Source: Georgenia sp. EYE_87 (GTDB lineage: Bacteria > Actinomycetota > Actinomycetes > Actinomycetales > Actinomycetaceae). From it: a DNA stretch of 64,000 bases. Positions 11,305 to 20,635 of this stretch are shown piece after piece. Location of the stretch: assembly GCF_023148685.1 (NCBI RefSeq), contig NZ_JAHXNL010000003.1, forward strand, positions 350,379-414,378. Direction: 5' to 3'. Positions within the stretch are counted from its first letter, which is position 1; every line of letters starts with the position of its first letter. Both the position numbers and the translations under genes were made by a program. The notes beneath the pieces were generated by a model that did no database searches, had not been told where the DNA came from, and saw only the letters and a list, made by a program, of their open reading frames with translations.

Positions 11305-11832
11305 GTGAGCGAGGACGAGAAGGCCGGCGTCGACACCCCCAGGTCGACGAGCTCCGAGGCGATCAAGCGGCTGGAGGAGGAGGGCGAGATCGCCGCCGAC
11401 TACCTCGAGGAGCTGCTCGACATCGCCGACCTCGACGGGGACATCGACATCGACGTCGACCACGGTCGGGCTGCCGTGGAGATCGTGTCCGAGGAGGACG
11501 GCTCCCGTTGGCTCAAGCGCCTCGTCGGCAAGGACGGCGAGGTGCTCGACGCCGTGCAGGAGCTCACCCGGCTGGCCGTCCAGGCGAAGACTGGCGAGCG
11601 GAGCCGGCTGATGCTCGACATCGCCGGGTACCGCAAGGGCAGGCGCACCGAGCTCACCCAGATCGCCGAGCAGGCGATCCGCGAGGTGCGGGCCTCCGGC
11701 GAGAAGCAGGCGCTGCCACCCATGAACCCGTTCGAGCGGAAGGTCGTGCACGACGTCGTTGCTGCCGCCGGGCTGGTCAGTGACTCGGAGGGTGTCGAGC
11801 CTGAGCGCCGCGTGGTCATCCACCCCGCCTGA
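11305..11832 (+). CDS. jag: Jag/KhpB-like RNA-binding protein (KH and R3H domains)
   Basis: Cytoplasmic RNA-binding protein of the Jag/EloR/KhpB family, 175 residues. An acidic N-terminus is followed by a KH-type domain (LVGKDGEVLDAVQELTRLAV, about 72-90) and an R3H-like domain (PPMNPFERKVVHDVVAAAGL, then SEGVEPERRVVIHPA). The gene nearly always follows yidC, as here. The start is GTG at 11305, with GAGAAGAGG upstream. Relatives affect cell division and elongation in firmicutes; the role in actinobacteria is inferred. Confidence 0.92.
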   Translation: MSEDEKAGVDTPRSTSSEAIKRLEEEGEIAADYLEELLDIADLDGDIDIDVDHGRAAVEIVSEEDGSRWLKRLVGKDGEVLDAVQELTRLAVQAKTGERSRLMLDIAGYRKGRRTELTQIAEQAIREVRASGEKQALPPMNPFERKVVHDVVAAAGLVSDSEGVEPERRVVIHPA

Positions 11833-11836
11833 ACCG

Positions 11837-12484
11837 ATGACCGGACCCGAGGATGAGGGCGTCGAGAAGCCGTCGGAGGCGGTTCGCGAGCTGTTCGGGC
11901 TGGCCTGGGCGCCGGCGGAGCACTTCGCGAGCATGCTCGTGGAGGAGGGCGAGCTGCGCGGCTTGATCGGGCCGCGCGAGCTGCCGCGGCTCTGGACCCG
12001 GCACCTGGTCAACTCGGCCGCCGTCGTGCCCTTCATCCCCGAAGGTGCGGCGGTCGCCGACGTCGGATCTGGTGCGGGGTTCCCCGGCGTGGTGGTCGCA
12101 CTGTTGCGCCCCGACCTCGACGTCCACCTCATCGAGACGATGGAGCGCAGGGTCGCCTGGCTGTCCGACGTGGTCGAGGAGCTCGGCCTGGACAACGTCA
12201 CCGTGGTCCAGGCGCGCGCCGAGGAGCTGCACGGCAAGGCGTCCTTCGATGTCGTCACCGCACGCGCCGTGGCCGCGATGGACAAGCTCGCCCGGTGGAC
12301 ACTGCCCCTCGTGAAGTCCGGAGGGCGCCTGGTCGCGCTCAAGGGGCAGCGGGCGGAGGACGAGGTCGACAGCGCCAAGCACGTGCTGCGCAAGTTGGGG
12401 GCATCGAACGTGCGGGTGGAGCGTGTCCGACCCGTCGCGGACGGTGAGATCACTACGGTCGTAGTAATCGACAAGCGTCGATAG
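11837..12484 (+). CDS. rsmG: 16S rRNA (guanine-N7) methyltransferase RsmG
   Basis: Uses S-adenosylmethionine to methylate a guanine of 16S rRNA (G527 in E. coli numbering). About 215 residues. The SAM-binding loop VADVGSGAGFPGV is near residues 73-85, followed by LIETMERRVAWL and the family segment DVVTARAVAAMDKLARW. The upstream frame has poor initiation context; ATG at 11837 (M-T-G-P-E-D) lies five bases after the jag stop and is preferred. It is the last gene before the parS-bearing region, and a strong hairpin follows 52 bases downstream. Confidence 0.95.
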   Translation: MTGPEDEGVEKPSEAVRELFGLAWAPAEHFASMLVEEGELRGLIGPRELPRLWTRHLVNSAAVVPFIPEGAAVADVGSGAGFPGVVVALLRPDLDVHLIETMERRVAWLSDVVEELGLDNVTVVQARAEELHGKASFDVVTARAVAAMDKLARWTLPLVKSGGRLVALKGQRAEDEVDSAKHVLRKLGASNVRVERVRPVADGEITTVVVIDKRR

Positions 12485-12536
12485 TAACCCGGGCTTTGCA
12501 GGGACCCTGGAGGTCCTCCGGCAATTGGAACTCCTC

Positions 12537-12578
12537 GGGCACTCTTGCCAACGAGCCGGATCGTTGGCAAGAGTGCCC
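12537..12578. terminator. Perfect 18-bp stem hairpin after rsmG
   Basis: The left arm GGGCACTCTTGCCAACGA (12537-12554) pairs exactly with the right arm at 12561-12578 around the loop GCCGGA. It lies 52 bases after the rsmG stop, so it is probably the terminator of the rpmH-rsmG run. There is no T-tract, which is common in high-GC genomes. A structural or recombination role at the border of the parS region is possible. Confidence 0.6.
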
Positions 12579-13059
12579 GCGCACGAGTTCTCAGGGAACT
12601 GGTCGATCCGCATGTGTCCGTCGCTGATCGCGAGCGGTCCTCCGGAAAAGCCGGAAGTGAGGACTCGCCTACTTGAGTCTCTACACCGATCGGCGACTGG
12701 GGTCCGGTGACTCTGTCATCTGCCGGTCCCTAACCCGGCCTCTGCGTCGCGGTCACGGCTGGGAGCGACGCGTGCATCCAGCGCTTCCGCTACTGGCCAG
12801 ACGGCAAACGCCCTACGCCGTTTCGCGTGGACATTGATGCGCGCCAAGACATGCGTCTGGAGGCGCGCGCGGGTATGCGTCGTTCGGGAGCGCGCGAGAT
12901 CGTGCATCCGGCGTGTGCCTTGGGCATGCGTGCTGGGTTCGGCAGATCCGCGACCGTAAGAGTTCCTGTGCGCGGGTTCTCGTTCCCGATGGAGGCAGGC
13001 CGGACACGAGAGCGGTCCGGCCGTGGCCCGCGAGCGGCCTAGCGTGCATTGAGGAGGCG

Positions 13060-13073
13060 GTTTCACGTGAAAC
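13060..13073. other. parS site 1 (perfect 14-bp core)
   Basis: Exact GTTTCACGTGAAAC, the ParB-binding palindrome. The flanking bases give 15 of 16 matches to TGTTTCACGTGAAACA. Confidence 0.93.
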
Positions 13074-13272
13074 ATCTGGGCGGCGCAGTTGGCAGTGGCT
13101 CACACCCCGCGCGCTTGGGTCCAGCGGAATGTATCTGCATGAAAGATCCGTCATCGAGCTCCGGGTGCGAGGGCCGCGGGCCGAGCGCCATGCTTCTCGT
13201 GGTTATTCGCTGGCCGTTTCGAAAGGTGTCCTTCGGTTTGTGACGACTGACCCGCTTCAGCGTGCCTTCCGT

Positions 13273-13286
13273 GTTTCACGTGAAAC
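13273..13286. other. parS site 2 (perfect 14-bp core)
   Basis: Exact GTTTCACGTGAAAC, 213 bases after site 1. A degenerate half-like ATTTCACGTA follows at 13291-13300. Confidence 0.93.
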
Positions 13287-13555
13287 CTTGATTTCACGTA
13301 AGCCCTGCTTCCCGAGTCTCGCAACGCATCTCGGGCCTGTTCTGTGGTCGGAGCTGAGCGATCCCAGCGTGTCCTGGTGAGAACAGGCCCCGAGTGCGCG
13401 CGGGATAACGTACTTGTCGAGCCAGGTATGTGTCGAGCATCCGGAACTCTTCACCGCGGCCTGGGACAGGCTAGGCCGATCTAAGGAGGGCTGCGTGCCA
13501 CAGAAGACATGCCAGAGATCTGGCAGGTGAAGGGCTCAGCGAGGAAAGCCGTTTC

Positions 13556-13569
13556 GTTCCACGTGAAAC
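13556..13569. other. parS-like site 3 (one mismatch)
   Basis: GTTCCACGTGAAAC, one change in the left half (T to C), 283 bases after site 2. Confidence 0.75.
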
Positions 13570-13835
13570 ATCGAATTGCTCGCTGTATTCCGTGAGCAGG
13601 TGGGATGGCTGTCGCTTCCGATCGTTACGCTGCCCGATGTCAGCCGGCCCCTCGTGGCCTGCCGGAGCGGGAAAGCAGCTGACCCCGACGCGCGCGAACG
13701 CCTCGCCAGTGGCCTCTAGAACGGTAGCGATACACCCTCGACCCGCTCCCGGCGTGGGCGGACAGTAGAGGACGAAGAAGGCGCGCGCGGTCCAGACCGA
13801 TCTTCGGCACTCCTTCCCACGAACCAGGCTTGAAT

Positions 13836-13849
13836 GCTTCACGTGAAAC
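13836..13849. other. parS-like site 4 (one mismatch)
   Basis: GCTTCACGTGAAAC, one change in the outer left half, 280 bases after site 3. Confidence 0.75.
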
Positions 13850-14094
13850 GGATCAGTGAGGCCGGCGCTTCCCCGAGGAGCCATCGTGCTCATCGGACCG
13901 CGCTACGAACGGCTATCTCGCAGCACGCAAGTAGCGCGCCCGTTCGGTTCCACACCGGGGCCCACCTCCTAGGTGCAAGCCGCGAAGGGGCCCGTTCGCC
14001 GCTGCTAACTGCTCGATTGGCCCCGCGCAGGGCAAAGAGGTTGATCCAAATGCCGAACCGGCTTCTTCTGCGTCCGCGGTTGTGGCGACAAGGT

Positions 14095-14108
14095 GTTTCA
14101 CGTGAAAC
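14095..14108. other. parS site 5 (perfect 14-bp core)
   Basis: Exact GTTTCACGTGAAAC, 259 bases after site 4. Confidence 0.93.
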
Positions 14109-14299
14109 GACCAATCGCTCGGAACCAGAAACACCCCACCAGACGGTCTTGTCGATCTGGATGCAGGCGCGCCCGCGGCGGCCTGAGGGTCACTTCTGGA
14201 GCACGTTTGCTCCGGCCCAACTGATTGAGAAGAACTTTGCCGCAGTGCCGCCACGGCTCCTTCCGCAGGCGCCCTACGGTCCGGGCGCGCCATCAGGCG

Positions 14300-14313
14300 G
14301 TTTCACGTGAAAC
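14300..14313. other. parS site 6 (perfect 14-bp core)
   Basis: Exact GTTTCACGTGAAAC, 205 bases after site 5. Confidence 0.93.
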
Positions 14314-14609
14314 GCAATGGTCCGGCACCTGGAGCGGCGCTTGCTGCAATGGGCGCAACGCCGCAGGTCCCCTGGGGCCGCTACGTAAGGACGCGCACGA
14401 CACCGGCGCATTGAGCTCTTGACTCGCGCCCGCAGCTGGGTCGGAGACCCGAGGCGCGGACAGGACGCTAAACACTGTGAATTCTGGCTACGCAGTTTGT
14501 TGGGTCGACTGTCGCAAACTGCCTTTTCGTCCGGCACCAATGCCGGATTCGCATCTGCCAGGGTCGCACCGCTTCTCCGTCAACTGCACCGGTTGCGGCT
14601 CGGCTGTCG

Positions 14610-14623
14610 GTTTCACGTGAAAC
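14610..14623. other. parS site 7 (perfect 14-bp core)
   Basis: Exact GTTTCACGTGAAAC, 310 bases after site 6. Confidence 0.93.
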
Positions 14624-14843
14624 ACAGCCGCCCAGCCTCGCCCCTTCCCGGTCCAACCCGGGAACGCTGGGCTCGTGCCGCTTCTCCGCTGCACCGCGTC
14701 GTCGACCCTTATACCGATCTAGAGGATCCCTGCGGGCAGCCACGGGATTTCCCCGTGCCCGGCCGCGGCGTTGGCAGCTCGCGACAACCGATCCTCGGTC
14801 GCACCGGCATACCCCCCGCTGCAGTGCGAGCGGCTGTCGCGCG

Positions 14844-14857
14844 GTTTCACGTGAAAC
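14844..14857. other. parS site 8 (perfect 14-bp core)
   Basis: Exact GTTTCACGTGAAAC, 234 bases after site 7. Confidence 0.93.
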
Positions 14858-15070
14858 GGGCAGCAACCCGGGATGCGGACAACCGCGACGGAGGCAGCGA
14901 CCTGGACGCCGATGACCAGGCCCTGGCGGTCGTCGCACGACGGGCCAGTTGGAGCGTGTGTCGCCCTGACCTGGACGACTCAAACATGCAGGCAGCGCGC
15001 CAAGGCGTCCATGCTCGGCGCGCGGCCCGACCTGGCTCGACGCGTTGCGCCTCCACGTGCCGCACGCTCT

Positions 15071-15124
15071 GGCCGAGGTGGCCGAGGTGGCCGAGGTGGC
15101 CGAGGTGGCCGGGGTGGCCGAGGT
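15071..15124. repeat. 9-bp tandem repeat, six copies
   Basis: The unit GGCCGAGGT is repeated six times in a row; the fifth copy reads GGCCGGGGT. It lies between parS sites 8 and 9. No gene is read through it convincingly. Probably a slippage-prone microsatellite. Confidence 0.85.
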
Positions 15125-15175
15125 GGCCGACGAGCAGGTGAGGAGGCGAATCCATCGGCCAGCTGTACCGGCACG

Positions 15176-15189
15176 GTTTCACGTGAAAC
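15176..15189. other. parS site 9 (perfect 14-bp core)
   Basis: Exact GTTTCACGTGAAAC, 332 bases after site 8. Confidence 0.93.
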
Positions 15190-15332
15190 GCCGACGCGAT
15201 GGTGTGTGGCACAGACGGACTGCTCTTTGCCACCGATTCTCGAGGTGTGCGCAGCCGGGGGCGTGGTCGTGCGTTCCTCCTCCGCGCATCACCGTCGCTG
15301 GGTTGTCGTTCAACTGTGAGGCAAATGCCACC

Positions 15333-15346
15333 GTTTCACGTGGAAC
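15333..15346. other. parS-like site 10 (one mismatch), upstream of parA
   Basis: GTTTCACGTGGAAC, one change in the right half, 157 bases after site 9 and about 87 bases before the parA start. ParB bound here could repress parAB. Confidence 0.75.
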
Positions 15347-15432
15347 GACGACTCGCTGTGGACAATGCAGAGCCGAGGTTCCGCACGCCATTACGATGCC
15401 AAGGAGCGATCGCATCGAGTGAAGGGGACGCT

Positions 15433-16488
15433 GTGCCTCCGCAGGACGAAACACGCGCGTCGAACGGTATCACTGCAGGTCAGGGCGTTGCTGACCCCCA
15501 TGAACGGAGGCGCGCGGCCCTGCTGAGAAGCGTTCCGGAGACAGACGAGACGACTCCTCTCGCAGCACAGCTTGCCGAGGACGCGCGCCGGCGGATCAAA
15601 CTGCAGGGAACCCACTTCCCCAAGCCACGTGAAACCCGGATCTTCACCATCGCCAACCAGAAGGGCGGTGTCGGCAAGACCACTACCACGGTAAACGTTG
15701 CTGCCGCCCTGGCGACTGGCGGGCTGAACGTTCTTGTTATTGACAACGACCCCCAGGGAAATGCCTCGACGGCGCTTGGGATCGAGCACCAGTCGGGCGT
15801 CCCCTCCATATACGACGTCATCATCGACGACGTGCCGCTGGGCGAGGTACTGCAGCCTTGTGAGAGCGTTCCGGGGCTGGTGGCTGCGCCCGCCACCATC
15901 GACCTGTCGGGTGCCGAGATCGAACTCGTGTCGATGGTCGCTCGGGAGAACCGACTTCGTAACGCCATCCGGGATCACGTGGAATCCCGGAAGGCCGAAG
16001 GGCTCGAACCGTACGACTACATCCTCATCGACTGCCCGCCGAGCCTCGGCCTTCTGACGATCAACGCATTCGTGGCCGCACGCGAGGTTCTGATCCCCAT
16101 CCAGTGCGAGTACTACGCGCTGGAGGGATTGACCCAGCTGTTGAAGAACATCGAACTGATCCGCGGGCACCTCAACACTGATCTACACGTGTCGACGATC
16201 CTTCTGACGATGTTCGACGGACGCACGAACCTCGCTCGAGAGGTCGCCGAAGAGGTCCGTGAGCACTTCCCCGGCGAGACGCTCGAGGCAACTATTCCCC
16301 GGTCGGTCCGGATCTCCGAGGCTCCGAGCTACGGACAGACCGTCCTGACCTACGACCCCAGCTCGACAGGTGCCCTCGCATACCGCGAGGCGGCGCACGA
16401 GATCGCGAAGCGCGGCGCCGAAGCCAACACAGAAAACGACGGGCGCGTGTCGCAGGTCGCGGCCCAGTCCCAGAAGGAGAAGTCATGA
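15433..16488 (+). CDS. parA: Chromosome partitioning ATPase ParA (Soj family)
   Basis: Deviant-Walker ATPase that moves ParB-parS complexes over the nucleoid. About 351 residues, including an N-terminal extension of ~70 residues before the core. The deviant Walker A is QKGGVGKTT at about 76-84, Walker A' is in [12 protein letters not shown], and Walker B is [11 protein letters not shown]. The tail is Asn/Glu/Gln-rich. GTG at 15433 is chosen for its GAAGGGG site at 15421-15427. A parS half-like sequence, CCACGTGAAAC, lies inside the gene at 15625-15635. parB begins on the overlapping ATGA. Confidence 0.96.
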   Translation: MPPQDETRASNGITAGQGVADPHERRRAALLRSVPETDETTPLAAQLAEDARRRIKLQGTHFPKPRETRIFTIANQKGGVGKTTTTVNVAAALATGGLNVLVIDNDPQGNASTALGIEHQSGVPSIYDVIIDDVPLGEVLQPCESVPGLVAAPATIDLSGAEIELVSMVARENRLRNAIRDHVESRKAEGLEPYDYILIDCPPSLGLLTINAFVAAREVLIPIQCEYYALEGLTQLLKNIELIRGHLNTDLHVSTILLTMFDGRTNLAREVAEEVREHFPGETLEATIPRSVRISEAPSYGQTVLTYDPSSTGALAYREAAHEIAKRGAEANTENDGRVSQVAAQSQKEKS

Positions 16489-18200
16489 GCGAGAAGCGAC
16501 GGGGTCTCGGACGCGGCATCGGGGCCCTGATCCCGAGCGCGCCGGCTCAGCCGTCCGCCGGACCGGCCACCGCGACGGCGACCGCTCCGCGCCCGATGGA
16601 TGTCTTCTTCCCCTCCTCGACGACCTCGGCATCCTCGGCCGAGGACGCGCCGGCAGCCGGCCAGGACGAGGCATCGACGGCGGGCTCCCGCCAACGCGCG
16701 TCGCGCACGGCAGCCGCACGCTCACTCATGGAGCCGGACAAGTCGCGGTCGCGGAGCAAGGCCAGCGGGACCCGGAAGCGCGCGGGCAACCGCACCGTCA
16801 CCTCCCCGGGCACGGGGGTCGAGGACGATGAGACCCGCGCAGACGCGCGCACACCGGAACAGCTGCGGGGGGAAGAGGCGGCTCATCCATCGACTCGAGA
16901 GGCTCCTTCGGATCTTCCGCCGGCGGCGCCGTCGGGCTCGGACATCAACAGTCCCGCAGCGGCCCCGGCCCCGGACGGCGCCCCGGCCCCGGACGGCGCC
17001 CCTGCCCCGGACGGCGCCCCTGCCCCGGACGGCGCCCCTGCCCCGGACGGCGCCCCTGCCCCGGACGGCGCCCCTGCCCTTGACAAGGCGGCTGCTCCGG
17101 ACACGGCGCCAGCCCAGGACGAGGTCGCGGAGCCTGAGCCTGAGCAGGAGCTCCCGGTTGAGACCGGCGCTTCAGGGGCAGCTGACGCCCCCTCACGCCC
17201 GTCCGCGGACAGCGAGGCCCGGGTAGACGCATCGAAGACCGCGACGGACGAAGCTGAGGAGGAAGCACCGGTTACGCCCGACCCCGAGTCGGAGCCCTCG
17301 TCGGCCTCCACCGATGCGGAGACCGCCCCGTCAGCGGTCGACGACGGCGGGCTCGTCCCGGTCCCCGGCGCGTCCTTCGCAGAGATCCCCGTCGACCACA
17401 TCGTCCCCAACACCAGGCAGCCGCGGCAGGTGTTCGACGAGGAGGAGCTCGACGAGCTTGCCGCGTCGATCCGCGAGGTCGGCGTGCTCCAGCCGGTGGT
17501 CGTCCGCCCGCTGCCGGGAGCCGGCACGGACGGTGCGCAGTACGAGCTCATCATGGGCGAGCGGCGCTGGCGCGCCTCCCAGCAGGCCGGCAACGACACG
17601 ATCCCGGCCGTCATCCGCGAGACGGGTGACGGAGACCTTCTCCGCGACGCTCTGCTCGAGAACCTCCACCGCGCGAACCTCAACCCGCTGGAGGAGGCGG
17701 CCGCCTACCAGCAGCTCCTCGACGACTTCGGCTGCACCCACGACGAGCTGGCGAGCCGGATCGTGCGCTCTCGGCCCCAGATCTCCAACACCCTCCGACT
17801 CCTCAAGCTCCCTCCCCTCGTGCAGCGGCGCGTGGCGGCCGGCGTCCTGTCGGCGGGGCACGCGAGGGCGCTGCTCGGGCTGTCCGACGGCGCCGCGATG
17901 GAACGCCTGGCACAGAAGATCGTCGCCGAGGGGCTCAGTGTGCGGGCGACGGAGGAGATCGTTGCGCTCGGGGACGAGCCGGTCGCGCCGGAGATGCGAC
18001 GCCGGCCGCGGGCGGGTGCGCACGCCGAGGACCTCAACCGTCTCGCCACGCGCCTGGCGGACCGCCTCGACACCCGCGTGAAGGTCAACCTCGGTCAGCG
18101 CAAGGGCCGGATCGCCATCGAGTTCGCCAGCGTGGAGGATCTCAACCGGATCCTGGACGTCCTCGCCCCGGGCGAGGACCACATCGCGCCGACGAACTGA
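16485..18200 (+). CDS. parB: Chromosome partitioning protein ParB with long repeat-bearing N-terminus
   Basis: CTP-dependent DNA clamp that loads at parS. It has 571 residues, far longer than the usual 290-380. The ParA-contacting leader [14 protein letters not shown] is at 5-18. About 270 residues of Ala/Pro/Asp/Glu-rich low complexity follow, including six A-P-A-P-D-G repeats at 160-195. The conserved body starts near 295 ([18 protein letters not shown]). The CTP-binding GERRWRA is near 359, [14 protein letters not shown] near 392, then the helix-turn-helix ([17 protein letters not shown]), and a C-terminal dimerisation region ends near 568. It overlaps parA by four bases and faces ten parS sites. 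Confidence 0.97.
   Translation: MSEKRRGLGRGIGALIPSAPAQPSAGPATATATAPRPMDVFFPSSTTSASSAEDAPAAGQDEASTAGSRQRASRTAAARSLMEPDKSRSRSKASGTRKRAGNRTVTSPGTGVEDDETRADARTPEQLRGEEAAHPSTREAPSDLPPAAPSGSDINSPAAAPAPDGAPAPDGAPAPDGAPAPDGAPAPDGAPAPDGAPALDKAAAPDTAPAQDEVAEPEPEQELPVETGASGAADAPSRPSADSEARVDASKTATDEAEEEAPVTPDPESEPSSASTDAETAPSAVDDGGLVPVPGASFAEIPVDHIVPNTRQPRQVFDEEELDELAASIREVGVLQPVVVRPLPGAGTDGAQYELIMGERRWRASQQAGNDTIPAVIRETGDGDLLRDALLENLHRANLNPLEEAAAYQQLLDDFGCTHDELASRIVRSRPQISNTLRLLKLPPLVQRRVAAGVLSAGHARALLGLSDGAAMERLAQKIVAEGLSVRATEEIVALGDEPVAPEMRRRPRAGAHAEDLNRLATRLADRLDTRVKVNLGQRKGRIAIEFASVEDLNRILDVLAPGEDHIAPTN
16962..17069 (+). repeat. 18-bp tandem repeat inside parB, six copies
   Basis: In-frame 18-base units, each encoding A-P-A-P-D-G. 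The units differ at only one position (GCCCCGG versus GCCCCTG). A decayed continuation follows (A-P-A-L-D-K). Near-identity at DNA level indicates recent expansion. Confidence 0.9.
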
Positions 18201-18303
18201 CCCGACGGCACGCCGCGCAAGGGCAGAACTCGTTGAGCAGTACGCGGACGGCGGTCGGTCCTGCCGCGTGGCGGATCGGTAGGGCTGGCGCCCGGAAGGT
18301 GGC

Positions 18304-19260
18304 TCAGCCCTGCTGCGCGACCCGCACGAGGTCGAGGTACAGATCGCCGAGACTGGCGTGGTCCGCCTGGACGGCCTGCGGGAAGAGGGACGTCTCGGTC
18401 ATGCCGGGTGACACGTTGACGTCGAGGAACCAGGCCACGCCGTCCGCGTCCAGGATCATGTCGGTCCGCGAGAGGTGCCGCAGGCCGAGCGTGCGATGCA
18501 CGGCGACGGCGAGCTCGCCCACTGTGCGGGTGCCGGCCTCGTCCAGCCGGGCGGGCACGAAGTACTCGCTGCGGCCGGGGTTGTAGCGGGCGTCGTAGTC
18601 GTACGGACCCTCGGTGACGATCTCGACGGCCGGAAGGGCGCGCGGTCCGTCGCCCAGGTCGACGACCGAGACGGCCACCTCGGTCCCGCGTACGGCGTGC
18701 TCGAGCAGGGCCTCGTCACCGTAGGCGAAGCAGGCGACCATGGCCTCGGGCAGGTCCTCGGACCGCTCGACGACCGTGACGCCCAGCGCGGACCCGCCGC
18801 TGGCCGGCTTGACCGCGAGGGGCAGCCCGATCTTGCGCTCCACGGCGCCGAGGAGCGTGCGCGCCCCGACCTCCCGGAAGAGCGACTGAGGCAGGGCGGC
18901 GTGGTCCGGCGTCGGCAGGCCGGCCTGGCGCAGCAGCGCCTTGGCGACCGGCTTGTGGGAGGCCAGGCGGCAGGCGGAGGGCTCGCTGCCGACGAAGGGC
19001 AGGCCCAGCAGCGTGAGCAGGTCCTGCAGGGACCCGTCCTCCCCGCTCGAGCCGTGCACCAGCGGCCAGACCACGTCGGGCGCCATCTCCTGCAACTGCG
19101 CCACGAGGGAGGCGTCCACGTCGAGCACGCGCACCGTGACGCCCTGGTCGCGCAGCACCCCGGCGACCCGGCGGCCCGAGCGCAGGGAGACGTCGCGCTC
19201 GTGGGATAGGCCACCGGCGAGAATCGCGACGGTGAGCTCGGTGCGGGGCTGGTCGGACAT
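18304..19260 (-). CDS. ddl: D-alanine-D-alanine ligase (ATP-grasp)
   Basis: Joins two D-alanines for peptidoglycan precursors in the cytoplasm. It has 318 residues, near the usual DdlB size. The N-terminal ILAGGLSHERDVSLRSG and HGSSGEDG (about 67-74) are the Ddl substrate loops. ATP-grasp segments include LAVKPASGGSALGV and the C-terminal metal and product site DVNVSPGMTETSLFP, with Asp where Glu is commoner. ATG at 19260 begins 13 bases after the aminotransferase stop, so the two are probably cotranscribed. It converges on parB. Another related ATP-grasp ligase specificity cannot be excluded. Confidence 0.88.
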   Translation of the reverse strand: MSDQPRTELTVAILAGGLSHERDVSLRSGRRVAGVLRDQGVTVRVLDVDASLVAQLQEMAPDVVWPLVHGSSGEDGSLQDLLTLLGLPFVGSEPSACRLASHKPVAKALLRQAGLPTPDHAALPQSLFREVGARTLLGAVERKIGLPLAVKPASGGSALGVTVVERSEDLPEAMVACFAYGDEALLEHAVRGTEVAVSVVDLGDGPRALPAVEIVTEGPYDYDARYNPGRSEYFVPARLDEAGTRTVGELAVAVHRTLGLRHLSRTDMILDADGVAWFLDVNVSPGMTETSLFPQAVQADHASLGDLYLDLVRVAQQG

Positions 19261-19273
19261 CGATACCTCTTCC

Positions 19274-20635
19274 TCAGACCTGGTCGGGCGACGGGAACTC
19301 GACGGAGTCCCCGATCCGGTCGTGGTGGGTCGCCGTGCCGAACATCGACACCAGCTCGCTCTCCGCGTGGACCACGGTCGCGAGGCGACGCACCCCCTCC
19401 CGGATGCGCTCCGGCGTCGGGTAGCAGAACGAGAGCCGCACGTGGTCCCGGCCCTGCCCGTCCGCGTAGAACGCGGTGCCGGAGACGTAGGCGACGAGGT
19501 TGGTCACGGCGCGCGGCAGCATCGCCTGGGCGTCGAGCCCCGCAGGCAGGGTGACCCAGGTGTAGAAGCCGCCCTCGGGCACGGTCCAGGAGGCCTCGGG
19601 GAGGAACTCGGCGAGCGCGCCGAGCATGGCGTCGCGCCGCTCGCGGTACATGGAGCGGTACTGCTTCACCTGCCCGTACCAGTCGTAGGTGGACAGGTAG
19701 GTCGCGATGGAGAGCTGTCCCATCATCGTGGGCGACAGGATCGCCGACTCGCTGGCCAGCACGAGCTTCTCGCGCACCGCATGGGGAGCCAGGGCCCAGC
19801 CGACCCGGTAGCCGGGGGCGAAGGTCTTCGAGAAGGACCCGAGGTACACCACGCCGTCGGCGTCGAAGCTCTTCAGCGCCGGCAGCGGGTCCGCGTCGAA
19901 CCCGAGGAGGCCGTAGGGGTTGTCCTCGAGGATGAGCACGTGGTGGCGGCGGCAGATCTCCACGATCTCCGGCCGCCGCTCGAGGGTGAGGGTGACGCCC
20001 GCGGGGTTGTGGAAGTTCGGCACCGTGTAGAGGAACTTGACGGTCCGTCCGGCCCGCTTGAGCTCGGTGAGCGTACGGTCGAGCTCGGCGGGCACGAGAC
20101 CGTCGTCGTCCATCGGGACGTGGACCACGTCGGCCTGGTAGGCGCGGAAGACACCGAGGGCACCGACGTAGCTGGGCGCCTCGGCCACGACGACGTCGCC
20201 GGGGTTGATGAAGATCTCGGTGACCAGGTCCAGCGCCTGCTGCGACCCGGTGGTGACGACGATGTCGTCGGGGTGGGCGTGGATGTGGTCGTAACGCATG
20301 ACCTCCACGATCTGCTCGCGCAGCTCCTCCTCGCCCTGGCCGCCGCCGTACTGCAACGCGCGCGGCCCTCGCTCACGGAGCAGCTTGGCGGTCATCTCGG
20401 CGAGGAAGTCGAGCGGCAGGCCGTCGATGTTCGGCATACCACCGGCGAGGGAGACCACCTCGGGCCGGTTGGCGACGGCGAACAGCGACCGCACCTCGGA
20501 GGCGCGCATGCCGTGGGCCCGGTCGGCGTAGCTGGTGAACCAGGGGTCGAGCCGGGTGCCGGCGGGGGCGGCGGCAGCGGCGGCGTCCTGCCCGCTGTGC
20601 TCGCCCTGCCCTGCCTGCGCACCCTGTGCGTTCAT
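19274..20635 (-). CDS. PLP-dependent class I/II aminotransferase
   Basis: Fold-type I aminotransferase, about 453 residues, related to the 2-aminoadipate/LysN-like group by overall pattern. Landmarks are SLAGGMPNIDGLPL, LQYGGGQGEEELRE, TTGSQQALDLV, the aspartate region ILEDNPYGLLGFD, and the PLP lysine in GSFSKTFAPGYRVGWAL near 270. The N-terminal ~25 residues are Ala/Gly/Gln-rich. ATG at 20635 is chosen over an upstream start because AGGGAG precedes it. The substrate is not readable from sequence. It sits directly upstream of ddl. Confidence 0.85.
   Translation of the reverse strand: MNAQGAQAGQGEHSGQDAAAAAAPAGTRLDPWFTSYADRAHGMRASEVRSLFAVANRPEVVSLAGGMPNIDGLPLDFLAEMTAKLLRERGPRALQYGGGQGEEELREQIVEVMRYDHIHAHPDDIVVTTGSQQALDLVTEIFINPGDVVVAEAPSYVGALGVFRAYQADVVHVPMDDDGLVPAELDRTLTELKRAGRTVKFLYTVPNFHNPAGVTLTLERRPEIVEICRRHHVLILEDNPYGLLGFDADPLPALKSFDADGVVYLGSFSKTFAPGYRVGWALAPHAVREKLVLASESAILSPTMMGQLSIATYLSTYDWYGQVKQYRSMYRERRDAMLGALAEFLPEASWTVPEGGFYTWVTLPAGLDAQAMLPRAVTNLVAYVSGTAFYADGQGRDHVRLSFCYPTPERIREGVRRLATVVHAESELVSMFGTATHHDRIGDSVEFPSPDQV

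Larger units (their letters stand above)
12485..15432. other. Gene-free centromere-like region between rsmG and parA
   Basis: About 2.95 kb without a credible gene. Open frames on either strand lack ribosome sites and family motifs, and several are merely translations through parS sites (V-S-R-E-T or F-H-V-K peptides). The region holds ten parS or parS-like palindromes between 13060 and 15346, a strong hairpin at 12537-12578, an imperfect inverted repeat (13330-13342 with 13381-13394) and a 9-base tandem repeat at 15071-15124. By eye it looks less GC-rich than neighbouring genes. Confidence 0.75.

Noticed and set aside
12537..12578. A CIRCE/HrcA operator
   Set aside because: The arms contain GCACTC but the spacing and remaining bases do not fit TTAGCACTC-N9-GAGTGCTAA, and no chaperone gene is adjacent.
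15071..15124. The 9-bp tandem repeat as a plasmid-type iteron array
   Set aside because: No initiator gene nearby, and the units are contiguous, pure GC-rich slippage units rather than spaced binding sites.
12716..15141. Several open frames between rsmG and parA, up to 240 codons
   Set aside because: They translate through parS sites, lack ribosome sites and have no motif; both strands are equally open, as expected from GC bias.
16962..17069. Repeats in parB as a sequencing collapse or artefact
   Set aside because: The units are in frame, have silent differences and a diverged continuation, consistent with a genuine coding expansion.
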